Below are positions 22,700-37,600 of a DNA stretch of 64,000 nucleotides, one piece after another. Source of the stretch: Sphaerulina vaccinii. Lineage: Eukaryota; Ascomycota; Dothideomycetes; Mycosphaerellales; Mycosphaerellaceae. The translations under genes and the position numbers were made by a program. The number at the start of each line of letters is the position of its first letter. Position 1 is the first letter of the stretch. The notes under the pieces were generated by a model that had not been told where the DNA came from, made no database searches, and saw only the letters and a list, made by a program, of their open reading frames with translations. The stretch is from contig JAKUDP010000003.1 in the NCBI GenBank assembly GCA_022570795.1, forward strand, positions 1,240,001-1,304,000, in the 5' to 3' direction.

Positions 22700-25600
22700 A
22701 CTTAAGATAGAGTTAGGCAAGGAATTCTTTAAACTATAGACTAGTCTTTAGCTTAGTAAGTCTATCTATAGCTATCTCTTTAGTATTGCAATATTCTATA
22801 GAGATAAGCCTATTCTACTAGAGTCTCCTAACTATATTATACTATATATTAATATATTTTGACTTATTATATATATAAGCATCTTTTATAAGAGTTAGGC
22901 ATACCTAGTTATCTCCTCTAATTAGGACAGGCCTAATTAATACTACTATATCTTAGTTTCTAAGAATCTTTAGTTAGTAGAAGTATTCTCCTACTAACTT
23001 AGAGCATCTAAGCTCTCTTAGAAGGGATCTAAGGAACTAGAACTACTTAGTATAGGCTCCTATAGCTATATACTTAGCTTCTATTATAGATGTAGTAATA
23101 GACTTCTATTTCTTACTTATCTAGGATACTAGGGCTCTATAGAAAAAGAATATATATTCTAAGATAGATATTCTATTAGACTTGTCTATAGTATAGTTAG
23201 AGTCTATATACCTAATTAGACTTCTACTAGCTCTTCTAAAGACTAGTCTAAGTAATAGATTTAATCTTAGATACCTAGTAAGTTTCTTAAAAGCTTTCTT
23301 ATAGCTAACTATTAGGTCTCCTATATAGGAGCTTAGTCTTCTAAAAGTAAAGGAAATGTCTAGCCTACTAATTGTAGCTAGCTATATCTATGTTCTAATA
23401 AGTAATTGGTATTTCTACTTATTATATCTCTTATCTTTATATCTAGCTAGCTTTAAGCTCTTATAGCTATCTATAGGTAAGTAGGTTAGACTTAATATAT
23501 CCTAACTTATTCCTAGCTTAGCTAGGTTCTCTAAGATATAGTATTCTTAGTCTAGCTTTAGCTATTTAGCTTTCCTATCTCTTCTAATTCTTATTTCTAG
23601 AAGCTTATTAGGTTCCTTTAGATCCTTAATCTTAAAGAATCTAGCTAGCTATATCTTAAACTACTCTATATCCTTAATTCTCTTGCCTGCAATTAGTATA
23701 TTATTAATATAGATAATAAGTATTAGACTCTTTCTTTCTTTATAAACTAGAAGATAGGGATCTATCTCTAATTGTCTAAATCCAATCTCTTTTATTTTTA
23801 AAATATAGAGCTAATTCTAGTCTCTTACTACCTACTTTAGGCTATAGAGACTCCTTAGCATTTTTAGTACTATTCTAATTAGTAACTTAACTCCTAGAGG
23901 TAGGATTATATAGATGTTTTTATAAAGAGTACTCTCTATAAATGTATTTAATATATCTACTTAGTAAAGCTCTAGATCTCTCTTATATATAATAGCTATA
24001 AATGCCCTAAGAGTATCCTATCTAACTATTAGGGCAAAAGTGTCTATAAAGTCTACTCCAAACTTCTAAGAGAATCCTCTTATAACTAGTCTTGCCTTAA
24101 ACTTGTTAATAGCTCTACTAATTCTTCTCTTAATATTAAAGACCTATTTTAATATAATTAGGTTAGCTCTTTTTAGAGGAACTTTCTAAGTCTAGATATT
24201 ATTTGCTACTAGTATATTAAGTTTATTTTAGATAGCTTCTCTCTATAGGTGTCTCTACTTTAAGTTATTAATAGCCTTCTTATATAACTTAGGAATTAGT
24301 ACTTCCTATCTATATTTAGCCTTAGTAATAATAGCTAATAGGGCTTTCTCTATATTCTTTAGGATAATAAAGAATATAATCTCTTTAATCTCCTCTAGAA
24401 ATTTAGAATTCTAAGATTAACTTAGGTTAGATAATATTAATAAGAAGAAGGCTTTCTTATAGAAGTCCTTACTTCTCCTCTTAGAGTCCTTATCCTCTAG
24501 GCTTGTCTTAATAGATGTAGGTATATCTATCCCTTCTAATCTAATAGGTTCTAACTTTCTATTAAAACTATTAGGTTCCCTAGATACTTTTCTCTTTCTA
24601 GGGATAGGCTAATTAGACTACTTCTAGGAACTTGTCTCTTCTAGTCTAATAGGCTTTAGCTTTCCTATAAATCTATCTAGTTCTATAGAGGCCTTTCTTT
24701 TCTTAGAATAGGTAGTAGGGCTCCTAGGAGCCTAACTATAGAACTACTTAGTAGAATTCTTAGTTAGGCCTCTAGGGGCTTTACTAGACTTTCTCTAAGT
24801 TTAACTTCTTATTATCCTTAGTTAATCTATTCTTTCTAGCTCTAAATCTTTAGTTTCCTTCTTAGAAAACCTTTTATATTCTCCTATATCTTTTAGAGGA
24901 GGAGGGAGTTATATAAAGAGCTTCTTTAGCTCTTTTAGACTTTCTTTTTTAGGCTTATTATCCTAATTGCTAGCTTCCCTACTTGCTTAGGGAGTAGTTA
25001 ACTTAGTAACTTATAATACTAGCTCTAGGCTAGAAGAGGGTATAGGGTAACTAGGCTTAGGTAGTCTCCTAACTAGTCTCCTTATAGGAGCTAAGCTTGG
25101 GAGATTCTTAGTTATAATTCTAAGATCCAAATTACTACCTAGCTTATTTTTAAAGAAATCTATATTTAAGTACTATTTAATAGCTCTTATATCTAGTTCC
25201 TAGAATATCTAGGCTTTAGCTATCTTATTAATATATCTAATAAAGATAGCTTCTTTCCCTCTATTTATTAGCTTGTTACTTCTTGCCTATTAAGGCTAGG
25301 CTCTTGCATCTATATAGACTATTGCCTAATAGCCCTATACCCTTAGGTAAGAAACTATAGGCCTAATTCTATTAAAGGCTTTATTAGGTAAAAGCTTCTA
25401 TTCTTTAGTTTCTAGTCTATTTAGTAGCTTGTTCCTTATATAGGTCTAAGTATTAAGTACCTCTAGCTAGAACTTAATTAGTATCTTGCTCTCTTCTAGT
25501 ATTGCTCTAATAGAGTTCTCTAATATCTAGATAGATCTCTCTACTACTCTATTCTATAGGGAGTTATAGGCCTTAGTAGTTTCTAGGTCAATTCTAAGAT

Positions 25601-27650
25601 CCTTCTCCTACTATTTAACTAAAGTAATAAGCTCTCTAGTATTATTAATCCTAATAGCTTTTAGTTTAGCTCTAGATTGTCTCTTAGCTTTAAGTCTCTA
25701 GTTTTAGAGAGCCTATATAGAATCTGTTCTCCTTTTTAGAGGGAAGGCCTATTTCTTCCTTAAGAAGTTATTAACAATTTTAAGCTAGTACTTAAAACTA
25801 AGTCTTAATTCTAGAAGTAGACTATAGATATCTATAGAGACTAGAGATAGTCTCTTAGGTCTTCTCTTTGTTACTTTACTAAAATGCTTCTTTATATTAG
25901 TAATAGAACAGACTCTATAGGTATACTTATCTTTTTCTTTTAGAGTTAGAATCTCCTAATTAAGATTAGTAACTTTATAGAGGTCTTTTAGTAGACCTTT
26001 GCCAAAGTGTGCAAATCTTCTATACTATAGCTCCTACTATTTCAGATCCTTTTCTAATAGTGCAGCTATAGCTATATCCTCCTCTACTTTATTAGTATAT
26101 AATAAGTAATATACTCTTTCTTATAGAAGTAGTAAAATCTTATTAATAAATAGAACACCTCCCTTAATTCTAGTCTTAACTACTATCTAACCTTTAGGAG
26201 AAATAAGGGAGAAAGAAGGTTTCTAAACTCTAAACTATTTACTAAATTAGTTCTAAGAAACAAGGCTAACTCTAAGATTAGGTATAAAGAGTACCTTTAC
26301 TAGAAGAACTTTTCTTCCTATCTTTCCTCTTATCTATACTAACCCTCTATATATTATATAGAGATATCTACCTCCTACTTTTACCTAGACCTTCTTAATA
26401 AGTAGTTCTAGGCTTCTAAAAAGGTAAACTTAGTTAGTTATATATAATAAGGTATAGGAGTCTAAGAGCTATTACTAGAATAATAACTTGCTTTTAGCTT
26501 CTACTATAGAGTAGGCTACTTTATTAACTTTATTATTATTAGATAGTAAATTATTCCTAGATCTAGAGCCTAATAGGCTAGACTTAGATTAACTTTCCTC
26601 TTAGGCTAAAAATCCCTTCTTAGACTTAGAGGATACCTTTTTAAGTCTAAGTAGCTAATAGCTTATCTTCTTTATAAGCTTCTTAAAGTCTTTATATAAA
26701 GATAACCTCTAAGGACCTCTTTTTAAAAGTCTCTTATTCTTGGGAGAAGGACTCCTTCTCTTTATAGAGAGTTTCCTATCCTTCCTATTAGAGCTTAGTC
26801 TAAAAGATAAGAGTGCTCTACTTCTTAGAGCTACAGTCTACTACTTAATAGCCTTCTTAGCTTTTAATAACTTAGAATAGTCTTTGAACTAGTACTTTCT
26901 ATTCTTATAGAGTAAGTACTAAGGCGGGCTTCTCCCTATAATAGAGGAATAGCTATATTTAAGGTCTAAGTTATCTCTTGCCTCTTAGGATTTAAGTATA
27001 AGGAGTATAGTATCTATATCTAGGCTAGGTTAGGTTATTAGGGCATTCTTAGTTAATTAGTATAAAGGAGAGAGAGATTAGAGGAGATGTTTTATCCTTT
27101 TGCTAGGTATCTAATAATAACTTTTCTAGGGATTAATCTCTATAATCCTCTTACCTAGTTTAGCAAAGTATAACTAAGCTGCCCTTATTATATCTTCTAG
27201 CCCTATCCTAAAGGTTATAAATTACTTAACTAGTCCAATCGCTTAGGCTATTAATACTCTACTATATTTGTTCTAGAGTATTATCTATATCTCTATAGTA
27301 TAATCTATTTAATACTAGGTATTAAGTTCTAGTTTATTATTATTAGAAATATAGCTTCTAATGCTATATCTATATATAGTATTGTCTTTAGTATATATAG
27401 GTAGGTTAAATATTGCAATTTTTGTAAGTAGATTAGAGGTTACTTTAGCTCTACTCTGTCCTAGATAGTATTCTAGAGATAAGAGTCTAGAGATGACCTC
27501 CTACTATCCTTTCTCTTTAAGCTTGTTCTACTAAAGCTTGAACTATCTTCTCTAGTTGGATCTATCTAGTATAGGGATCTTGTCCCTTCTACCTTCTTTT
27601 TCTATATCTATTATTATTAAATTAAAAGTAGGAAACAAGGTATATATATT
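22700..27650 (-). pseudogene. Copia-2 gag-pol, RIPped
   Basis: Minus-strand Copia frames with the reverse-transcriptase box at 23711-23700, now YINN (YVDD expected) followed by ILIAGKR, as in the RT of many fungal Copia elements. RNase H and the C-terminus lie toward 22.7-23.1 kb, and integrase and gag toward 25-27.6 kb. Stops are mainly TAG. It resembles Copia-1 in organisation, primer site and polypurine tract, but the LTR sequences are unrelated by eye, so it is a separate family. Ends are approximate. Confidence 0.8.
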
Positions 27651-28071
27651 TAAAACAAGGTTGCTTAGCTAGCTAAGGTTCTAGGTATAGGACTAGAAGA
27701 GTAGGTTTGTATAAAGAAGTCTAGCTTCTTATATCGGTCTAGCAGAGAGGGAAAAAGCAGTGTAGTATTAGTATACTAGGACTTAGGTCTATCTCTCCTA
27801 GTAGAACTTCGGTAGTCTGCCCTCGGGCTTTTAACTCTTCTAATATACTTTGCTATTTGTAGTAGCAGGGAGTTATAAAGGGTATTAGTTAAGAGTGAAG
27901 ATATTCTACTTAACCTTATAGAGCCTTTAGTATCTTATCTATAACTTAGGTACAAACTAAGCTCCTTTATAGTGCAGCTAGAGATGCCTCTAACTTCTAG
28001 ATATTTTTAGCTATAGGCTAGAGATACAAGTAACCTATACTAATATAGGTTGCTTAAGTTCAGTTGCTATA

Positions 28072-28085
28072 CTAGGCTTATAACC
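28072..28085 (-). other. Copia-2 primer-binding site, same type as Copia-1
   Basis: On the minus strand ggttataagcctag follows the 5' LTR with no spacer, identical to the Copia-1 site over 14 bases. It is interpreted as a RIPped complement of the initiator tRNA-Met anticodon region. Confidence 0.7.
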
Positions 28086-28435
28086 TATCGAAAATGGCTC
28101 CTCTAAAGTAATCTAATAAAGGACACTCTAGATTCCCAAATATCGGAGGTAAAGGTAGATAACGCAAGCAGAGTTGAACTTGGGATCAATCTTTTACTAG
28201 CTAATACTTAGGGAGATGCAGTACTATATTAGGAACTAAAGAACTATTTAGAGAAGATAAGTTAATTAAGTTAGTTAAGTTAGAGAAAAGAGAGAAACCT
28301 CTACCTATATAGAAAGCTATGTTCCTCCCCTAAGTCACCTAATCTGTCCTAATCGGGATAGACCCTACTAAGCGCTAAGGATACTATTTACTAACTCCTA
28401 AGATATTACTCTATCTTGTCTACTAATCTTTAATA
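28086..28435 (-). repeat. Copia-2 5' LTR
   Basis: 350 bp, partner of 21643-21992. Differences are mainly transitions at CpA/TpG sites, with different sites mutated in each copy. Confidence 0.93.
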
Positions 28436-28440
28436 GCTAA

Positions 28441-31400
28441 TATAGATACTTATAATAGTATAATAAAAGTTAGCTAGATAGTAAAATATATCTACTACTT
28501 TTATAGCTACTATCTATATATCTATATTAAAAACTCTAATCTATATTAATAGGCTTGCTAGGTACTCTTCTACTATACTAAGCTTGTTCGTATTCTATAA
28601 AGTATATACTAGAATTAGCTTAATTACTATTTTATCTATTTTTTTACTAATATTAATAAAACTAAGTACTTTATCTAGGTAAATAAAAGCAAAGCTCTTA
28701 GAGACTTTAGTATATTTTAGAAGAGTATATCTACTATATAGGTAGATTATAGTAATAGTATAGCTACTAGCAAGTTCTTCTTTAAATAGACTATAGCTAA
28801 CTTTATTTATATTTAATTCGAGCTTTTTTTTAAAGTATAATATATTTCTATACTTTTCTACTAGTATAGTATATATATATTATATTTGATACTAATAATT
28901 CTTATAGGCTTAATATATATCTAGCGCTACTACTTCTACTCTAGAGATAGCTTTTACTACTACCTATCTAGATAGTAGTACTTAGATAGAGAATAGCCTT
29001 TCTAAGAATAAGAAGAAGAAAGAGAAAAAAGAGAATATAAAAGAAAAAAAGGAAAAGAATAATAATATAGGTAAGCTAGATATAGCTAATAATAATAATA
29101 CTAACTAGTTACCTACTTTCTATCTATACTCTATAAAAAGAGGCTCTAGATAGATATAAAGTTACTTAGAGTTATACTTTAATAATATAATTTAGTAGGA
29201 GAAAAAGGCTCTAATTAGATATAAAGTTAATTATTCTTAAACCTATATAGTAGCTTTATATAAGCTTATTATACTCTATACTTATACTACTAACTACTTT
29301 TACTATAGGTAAGTAGTAAATAGAAATATATTTCTATAAACTTAAATATATCTTTTCTATCTAGTATCTACTAACTCTATAGCTCTAGATTATTTCTACT
29401 TTTTTCTTATAGTATAACTACTTATTACCTATAACTCGAACTTATTAAGTACTATATATTTTCTAATATACTTTTTAGATTCCTACTAGTTATATTTCTT
29501 AGGCTAGCTTTACTATCTTACTAGGTAGTATTAGACTCTTTTTTAGACTTAAGTATTAAGAATCTTCTCGACTTTATATATACTCTCTTTATCTATAAGT
29601 AGTAGGCTCCCTACCTATAACTTATTACCTTTCTAAAGCTTAAAAAAATATAAAAAATATTATAGATATATAAGTTAGCTAGTAAAGCTAGGTAATATAC
29701 CTACTTTCTAACTATATTAATAACTTTAAATAGTCTAGTAAACTTATTTATAAGCTTCTTCGAAGGTACTTTTAGCTTTAAGTTCTTAGTAGAAAGTAAG
29801 ACTTACTATCTAATATTATACTATATTAGAGTATACTTTATATTAAAGTACTTTGTTTATATTTTATCTACTTCTTACTATTACTATATTAGCTTTTTAT
29901 AGCTTTACTTTAATCTTTAAGCTATATTAGTTACTACTAGTACCTCTTTTTTAGAAAGCGCGCTCTAAGCTTCTTTCGTACTTACTACTAGCTCTAGATT
30001 AAATCTATAAAGTTCTATAAATAGAGACTTTTTAGAAAGTAAATAAGTACTATTATTATAGGCAAACTTAGCCTATACTAATAGCTCTATCTAGTTATTC
30101 TACTACTTATTATAGTAGATATATAGGTATATTTTAAGTATCTAATTAGTATACTTAGTCTATCTATTAGTCTAAGAATAGAAGGCTATACTTAGCCTAT
30201 ACTTTACTTATACTTTATAGTAGAAGTCTAACTAGAACTAGCTAGTAAAAACTAAACCTCTATTACTAATAATTCTAGATAGTATACTATAGTAATATAC
30301 TACTTCCCTATATAGAATATCGACTAAGTTAATACTTATATATTTTTTAGTAGTAGGTATAAAGATATATATCTTAGTATAGTAGTTAATAATTATAAAA
30401 ATTATATTATATATATAGCTATTCTACTTACTTAGAGAAAGGTCTATAATAAAATTCTAGGTTAATTTCTAGAATAGCCTATTTAGTAGTAGTAGTATAG
30501 TTAGCTTACTATATAGATAATAGTAATATACTTTAGCCTTCTAGTAATAACTATAGATCTTAATATAACTTATAATATTTTTATTTATATATAGCTACTA
30601 GTACTTTTAATATATAAAAATAATAGTTTTATTTTTACTAAAGTAGCTAGTAAAAAAGTTGTTATAGTATATATAGAGCTTTTTTAAACTATAAGTTCCT
30701 ATTTTTAGTAATAAGTATATTACCTATACTACTATTACTTATAGCTTTATTATAGGCTTCTTAAGCTAAAAGCTCTAACTAGATAAGTAACTTTATCTAA
30801 TCTAGTACTAAGTTAGAAATATTAGTTATATATAGCTACTTTTAAGCTATAATTATAGCTACTATATAAGCTAGTAGTAATATACCTATATACTTTTCTA
30901 CTAGCTATTAGTAAATAAGCTTTTATAAAGTAGGTACTACTTATTCTACTAGTATTTCTAAGTAGATAGAAAGAGATTTTATACTATAGATAAAGCCTCT
31001 ATAGAATATTTACTTTTTACCGAATATAGTATATATAGTATAAATATAATATATATTTAGATTACTTATATTTTATATACTAGGTAAGTATATAAGTATA
31101 TTCTATACTTATAGTTTGCTTTATAAAGTAGGTAGGAGAGTAGTAACTTATTACTCCTCTATAGTATAGTTACTATATTTTAAAGGTATATTAGCTAGAT
31201 TGCGAGTTTCTACCTAATATATAATAGTAAAATTAAAAGCTATAAGAAAAATTACTTAGTAGGCCTAATAATCTATTAGTTTTTTTATATCTATAAACTC
31301 TTAGAAGTTTATATAGTTAATAAGTATATTAATTATATATAGAGCGCTCTTAAAGTATAGCTACTATACTTTAAATAACTCTATAACTACTAGTAGTTCT

Positions 31401-32408
31401 TAATTATATATTTTATAATTATACTCTACTAGAATTATCTTTTTTAAATAGAAAGTAATAGAATACTATTCTAATCTAAATAACTAGCTAAAAATACTAG
31501 TAATTGCAAACTTAGATATATTACTTTTAATATATAAGTATAGTATAGAGTTAAAGTACTTTAATAGAAAAGCTATTTAAAATCTTTTTTTAATTTTCTA
31601 GAATATATACTTTTTAGCTATACTCTACTAGATAGGTCTAGGCTTCTTACCTTTTACTACTTCTTTAGATAGTACTATAAGTACTATTATAATTTATAAA
31701 TATTTAAAAATAAACTTTTAATAAAAGTTAGTAAATCTAAAAAAAAATTAAACTTCTATTAAAATAGTAGGCCTTAGCTATATAGTAATTATATCTATTC
31801 TACTCTTATCTATTTTTATACTATTAGTAGTAACTATAAAGCTAAGAAAGTTAACCTCTTACTAGAAGAACTTATACTTAGACCTTTAGATATATAAACT
31901 AAATTTCTAGAAGTACTTAAGTACTTTATATATATCTTACTAAAAATAAGAATATTATCTAGATATACTATATAAATAATATTAACTAAACCTACTAAAG
32001 TATAGTTAATATAAGCCTAAAAGATTATAGAAGTATTAGTAAGCCTAAAAAGTATAACTTTATACTAGAAGTAACTATAATATATATAGAATATAGTCTT
32101 CTAGTAGTTACTTAGCTTAATTCTAATATAATAGTATATATTAGTAAAATCTAGAGTTATAAACTAATTAGTACCTATAAGCTAATTAAGTATTTTACTA
32201 ATAAGTAGTAGAAAATATTAATTTTTAATTATAATTTTATTAAGACTTCTATAGTCTATATATAGTCTAAGCTTACTATTTTTTTAGAAATAAATAGAAT
32301 AGGTATATCTACTTTACTTATAGAGTACTTAATCTAGTTATATTCTAGCCTAGCTTTAATATAGGCTTAGAGCTTTTTAAGTTCTTTTCTAGACTAGTAG
32401 TATAGTAG
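28441..32408 (-). pseudogene. Gypsy-1 pol segment (RT, RNase H, integrase), RIPped
   Basis: Minus-strand reading gives a Gypsy reverse transcriptase: a DYRSLNKIIIKN motif near 32.27 kb, a LDFTNTYYYIRI-like motif near 32.15 kb and the catalytic YLDN box at 31965-31951 (YLDD expected) followed by ILIFS. Integrase and chromatin-targeting parts would lie toward 28.5-30.5 kb. The frame is cut at 32408 by Gypsy-2 and resumes after 39117. RIP is deep, leaving few CpA or TpG. Confidence 0.8.
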
Positions 32409-32770
32409 TATTATAGTTCGTATACTATAGGAATATTTCTAGGAATTTTCTAGGCGCGTATTATATATAGAAATAATTAGTAGCACTTAGACTAGGCCTA
32501 CTACTAATTATACTAAGTACTCTAATTATACTAAGTAGGCCTTAATTAGAGTAATTAGAGTAATTAATAAAACTAGGAATCTCTTTTATATATATAGATA
32601 ATAAATATTATAGTTATAGATAGTTATTATATATAACTTACTATTCTATTTTACTAATTAGAATATAAGAACTTTCTTTATTTACTCTCTTATAGATATA
32701 TTAATAAGCTCTAACTAGATTAAGCTTAGCCTCTACTTAGTAAGATTATTAGATCCTCTATAACCTAATA
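32409..32770 (+). repeat. Gypsy-2 5' LTR
   Basis: 362 bp, from tattatagttcg to cctaata (TG..CA expected before RIP). Contains an internal near-duplicate of taattatactaagta. Confidence 0.92.
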
Positions 32771-32859
32771 GCTTTATATACTTTTATAATATATCTATTA
32801 TAGAAAGCTCTAGAGGAACTTCTACCTCTAGTAAAGTAGAAACTATTCGATTTTTGCAA

Positions 32860-33850
32860 ACCTAGGCAAATACTAGACTACTCGACCTTAAAGACTTAAA
32901 AGTCGCTAAGCTAGACCTCTATTATAGAGACTATAACAAACTATCTACCTAGTTTAATTAACTAGCTTTATACTTTAGGTTTAATAAAGTTAAGAATAAA
33001 AACAAGATACTATTTGCCTCTACCTTCCTTTATAGACGCGCTAAATACTAGCTTAAGCTATATCTAGAATCCTACCTCTATAATAATAAAAATAAAAATA
33101 GAATCTTTACTAAATATAATCGGTTTAGAAGCTAGATAACTACTCTATTTAGAATCTCTAACAAAGTTAGTACTACTATCTATATTATATAGTATCTTAA
33201 ATAGACTACTTCTATATCCGAGTATATAGCTAAGTTCTAGAAGTATATATATATTATTAGTTAGAATAACAAAGCTCTCTAAATAATATACTATAGGAGT
33301 TTTAAAAACTAAGTTAAAGACAAACTAGCCTATATCGAGTAAGTAGTTATTATTAAGAACCTTACCTAGTTAATTAAGGAAACTATTAAAATTAATAATA
33401 GCCTCTATAAATAAGCTCTTAAGAAATAATATAACTCTAAAGTAGCTAGAGTAGCTAGATATACTACTAAATAATAAGAAAGAACTAGCTACTTCTTAGC
33501 TAGAGATAAGTACTAAGAATAATAGTAACTAAGGTCGTAGCTATACTATAGTCTGCAACTAATAGAGCTTAATAATATCGAGAAAGGTAAGAAGTTTAGA
33601 GCTAGAGGCAAAGAGAAGCTCTATAAGAAGTAAGAAGAACTAACCTATTATAGATATAGTAAAGAAGGCTATATAAAAAGGGACTACTATTTAAAGAATA
33701 TAGTATAGTAATAGCCCTTTAATATAATATAGTAGAAGAGAAATAGATAAGAAGGTTATAATAAATCTATAACCTTTTATAAGAAAGTCTAATTCTTTAG
33801 TATAATAGAATAATAAATAAACCTCGACCTATACTAAGAAAGATAAGTCG
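32860..33850 (+). pseudogene. Gypsy-2 gag, RIPped
   Basis: Plus-strand frame with a typical Ty3/Gypsy capsid-like helical region (motif YRDYNKLSTXFNXLALYF near 32.93 kb) and a CX2CX4HX4C zinc knuckle at about 33,646-33,690. Its ligand codons now read Tyr, from TGT/TGC to TAT/TAC and CAT to TAT, while the spacing and neighbours (KEGxIKRD) are kept. Confidence 0.75.
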
Positions 33851-34699
33851 AATATAGAAGCCTTTACTAGCAATTCTATTATAATAACTTATACTAGATA
33901 TATATATCTTCTAAGAGAAATGCGAACTTTGAGCCTAGCTTTCTAGGTAAAAATATAAGTTTATAGCTAATCTAATAGTATAGAAATAGAAGCAAACTAC
34001 TATCTATTCTAGATAAACTATAAGAACTCTATTCTAAGCTAAGGCTTGCTAACAAAGAAGATATTAATAAGTCTTATTATAATAAAAAAAATTACTCTTC
34101 TAAAATCGAATCTAAAAAGAAAGAATAAGACTAGTCTATAGAAAGAAGTTCTAAGAAGAAGCAACTCTCTAAATATAATAAAAATAATATAAATAATAAA
34201 AATAAGAGTTTCGAAGAATTAGATATAGATATTAAGATTATAACTTTTACTATAGATATACTAAGCTAAATTAAATAAATTATTCTAAACCTAGTATAGA
34301 ATTATAAATATATCTTTCTAAAAGTTAAAGAAAGGAGGTACCTCTATCTATCTAAATTAGATACTATATTAAATAGAATAAGATATATATTCTAGAATTA
34401 CTAATATATCGAAGTTAACTATAGGTTCGATATCTTTATATAAGAAAGAGTTCTAATTAGAAGTATATATACTCTATTTAGGTATATTACTCTAAATAGG
34501 AAAATTGTTATAAACTAGATATATAAAGCTATTAAGAAACTCTAGAGAAAGTATACTCTTACCTAGCAATATTAATCTAAGACTATCTATAATAAGATAT
34601 AGATAGAAAGGAATCTATATTAGATAATTAAAGAAATAGAATAATAGATCTATAAGTAGCTTACTAAAGAAGCTACTATTACTCTATTAGAAAAAGAAT

Positions 34700-37600
34700 T
34701 AACTCCTAGAAAATAAGTATTTCTAGAGAGTTCTATAATACAAATACTTAAGTATTAATAATAGTCTTCTATATAAAAATTATTATTAATAGTTATAAGC
34801 TACTAGCTATAATAGACTCTAGAGCAAGTAGGAACTTTGCCTCCGAGTTATTTATAAAATATTATAGACTTGCAACCTAGTATAAGAAAGAAGAGTATAA
34901 ATTAATTATAGTAGATAGATTATTCTTACCTAGTATAGAGTAAGAGATAATACTACTACTACTTACTATCTAATAGTACTACGAGATAATTGTTCTAGAT
35001 ATTACTAATATAGCTAGTTATAATATTATTCTAGGTATATCTTAGTTAAGAAAGTATAATCTAGTAATTAACTAGAGAAAAAAAGTACTTATATTTAAAG
35101 AATATAATTATATTATCGATATTTAGCCTATATAGTAGTAGTATTTACTAGTAGATAAAGCTAAATAGTTTAACTAGACCGAACTTGCGCTACTATAAGC
35201 TATAGAAGTAGACTTACTCTAAATAGATACTTCGATAATAGTAGAGAGTTATAAAGTTATAGGTACTAATAGAAGTAATACTCTATTAAAGAATACTACT
35301 TTGGAACTAGATATTTCTAAAAAGTATTAAAAGTAGTCGAAACTTTTTAAAAAGGTCGAGGAACTAGAAGCTCTACCTAAATACTAGAAATAGGACTATA
35401 GGATTATACTAATACCTAATAGAGAGCCCCTATTTAAACTATTATAAAAAAAATCTAAGAAAGAGCTCTAGGAAAAAGACAAATAGTTAAAGAAGATACT
35501 TATAAAATAATAGATCTATAAGTTATAATCTAGCGCTAGAGCCCTAACTATATTTGTTCTAAAACCTAATAGGAAGTTATAACTAGTAGTCGATTATCGA
35601 CAACTTAATAAAATTACTATTAAGAACTAATATCTACTACCTAATATTAAAGAACTATAAGATAGACTTACTAGATCTAACTAGTATATAAAAATTAATC
35701 TACAAGACGCATTCTATACTATCTATATAGTAGAAGGAGAAGAATAGAAAATAGTATTCTAAATATACTATAGGCTTTATAAGTTTAGAGTTATATCTAT
35801 AGAACTAACTAATATACTAGCCTCCTACTAGGAGATAGTAAATAATATTTTTAGAGACCTACTCGATATATATATTATTATATATATAGATAATATTCTT
35901 ATCTATACTAAAAAGTCCCTATAGAAATATATTAAATAAGTCTAAAACATTTTCTAATAACTTATAAATATAGAATTCTATACTACTTCCAAGAAGTGCG
36001 AGTTCTATAAGAAAGAAGTTAAGTTCCTAGAGTTTGTTCTAAATCTTAATAGAATAAAGATCGACCTAGCAAAGATAGAGTTAATATAAACTTAGCTAGT
36101 ACCTAAGATAGTTAAGGAAGTGCAATTGTTCCTTAGGCTAGCTAACTATAACTAGAAGTTTATTAAGAACTACTCGAGGCTTGCGGCACCTCTAAATAAG
36201 CTTATATAGAAAGATAGGAAATAGAGCTAGAGTCTAGAGTAGGTAAAAGCCTTCGAAGTACTTAAAATATTATACTACTAAGTACTAGTACTATAACTAT
36301 TTAATAGGAAGTATAAAGTTAAACTAGAAACTAATATATTAGATATAGCTATAGAAGTATACTTTATATAAAAGTATAATAGAAAGAGATACCTAGTAGC
36401 CTACTACTCGAGGAAATTAACTCTCGTAGAATAGAACTATAACATCTATAATAAGAAGTTGCTTATAATTATTACTACTATATAGTACTAGCAAGTATAT
36501 ATAGAAGAAGCCTCTAAGCTTATAATTCTTTCTAATTATAAGAATCTAACTTACTTTACTATAATAAAAGTACTAACCTAATAATAGGCCTACTAGTTAG
36601 AACTACTTAGTTAATATAAGTTCGAAATCTACTATATACTAGAAAAAAACAATAGTCGAGCTAATATACTAAGCCGCCGAAGTAACTATATAGAAGGAAA
36701 AGAACTAGTATACTAGAAAGTACTTAGAGCTAATCTAGATAGAAGCCTAAGCTCGAACTCGATAGAGTTTAACTATATTATATAGGTTCTTTAGAATATA
36801 GAAGAATAGTTCCCTATACTATAAGGGAAGTATTAGGTACTAAAGGACTAAGAGAATAAGTATATATAATACTACTATAATAATCTATAATATAGACACT
36901 CTAGAACTATAAAGACTATAGAGTTAATTTAAAGAAACTTTAGCTTTCTATATATATATAAATATATATTATAATATATTAAATGCTACAAGCCCTACTA
37001 ATAGAATAAAGTAGATTAATATACAAAATATAGATATATCTAATTCTATACTTCTCTATATTAACTATAGAACAAAGTTATAATAGACTTTATTATAAAG
37101 TTGCCTTTATTATAGAACTAGATTATAGGAATTAGCTACGATATAATACTAGTTATAGTTAATAGGCTTACTAAATATATATACTTTATTACTACTAGCG
37201 AGATATATACTACTAAGCAACTTAGATACCTTATTATAGATAGACTTATAAAATATTATAAATTCCTAAAAGTATTTATTATAGATAGAAACAAGCTTTT
37301 TACCTCTAACTACTAGAAGACCTTAGTTAGTATACTTGGAATTAAATATAAGCTATTAATAGTATATTATCCCTAGATAGATAGGTAAACTAAAAAAATA
37401 AACTAAATACTAGAACAATACCTATAATACTATATTAATTATATATAAGATAACTAGTTAGCGCTACTACTAATAGTATAGCTTGTACTAAATAATTAGT
37501 AATTAGAGATAATAAAGGCTATACTATTCTTCTTAAATTATAAGTAAAATCTAAATCTTTTTAGAGAACTTTTATCTTACCTATAGATAGAATATACTAT

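Larger units (their letters stand above)
21643..28435 (-). mobile_element. Copia-2, complete, nested in Gypsy-1
   Basis: Two 350-bp LTRs and a minus-strand Copia polyprotein relic, 6,793 bp. The target duplication gctaa is exact at 21638-21642 and 28436-28440. The primer-binding site abuts the right LTR, so that is the 5' one. It keeps noticeably more CpA/TpG than Gypsy-1 around it, which fits a later insertion. Confidence 0.93.
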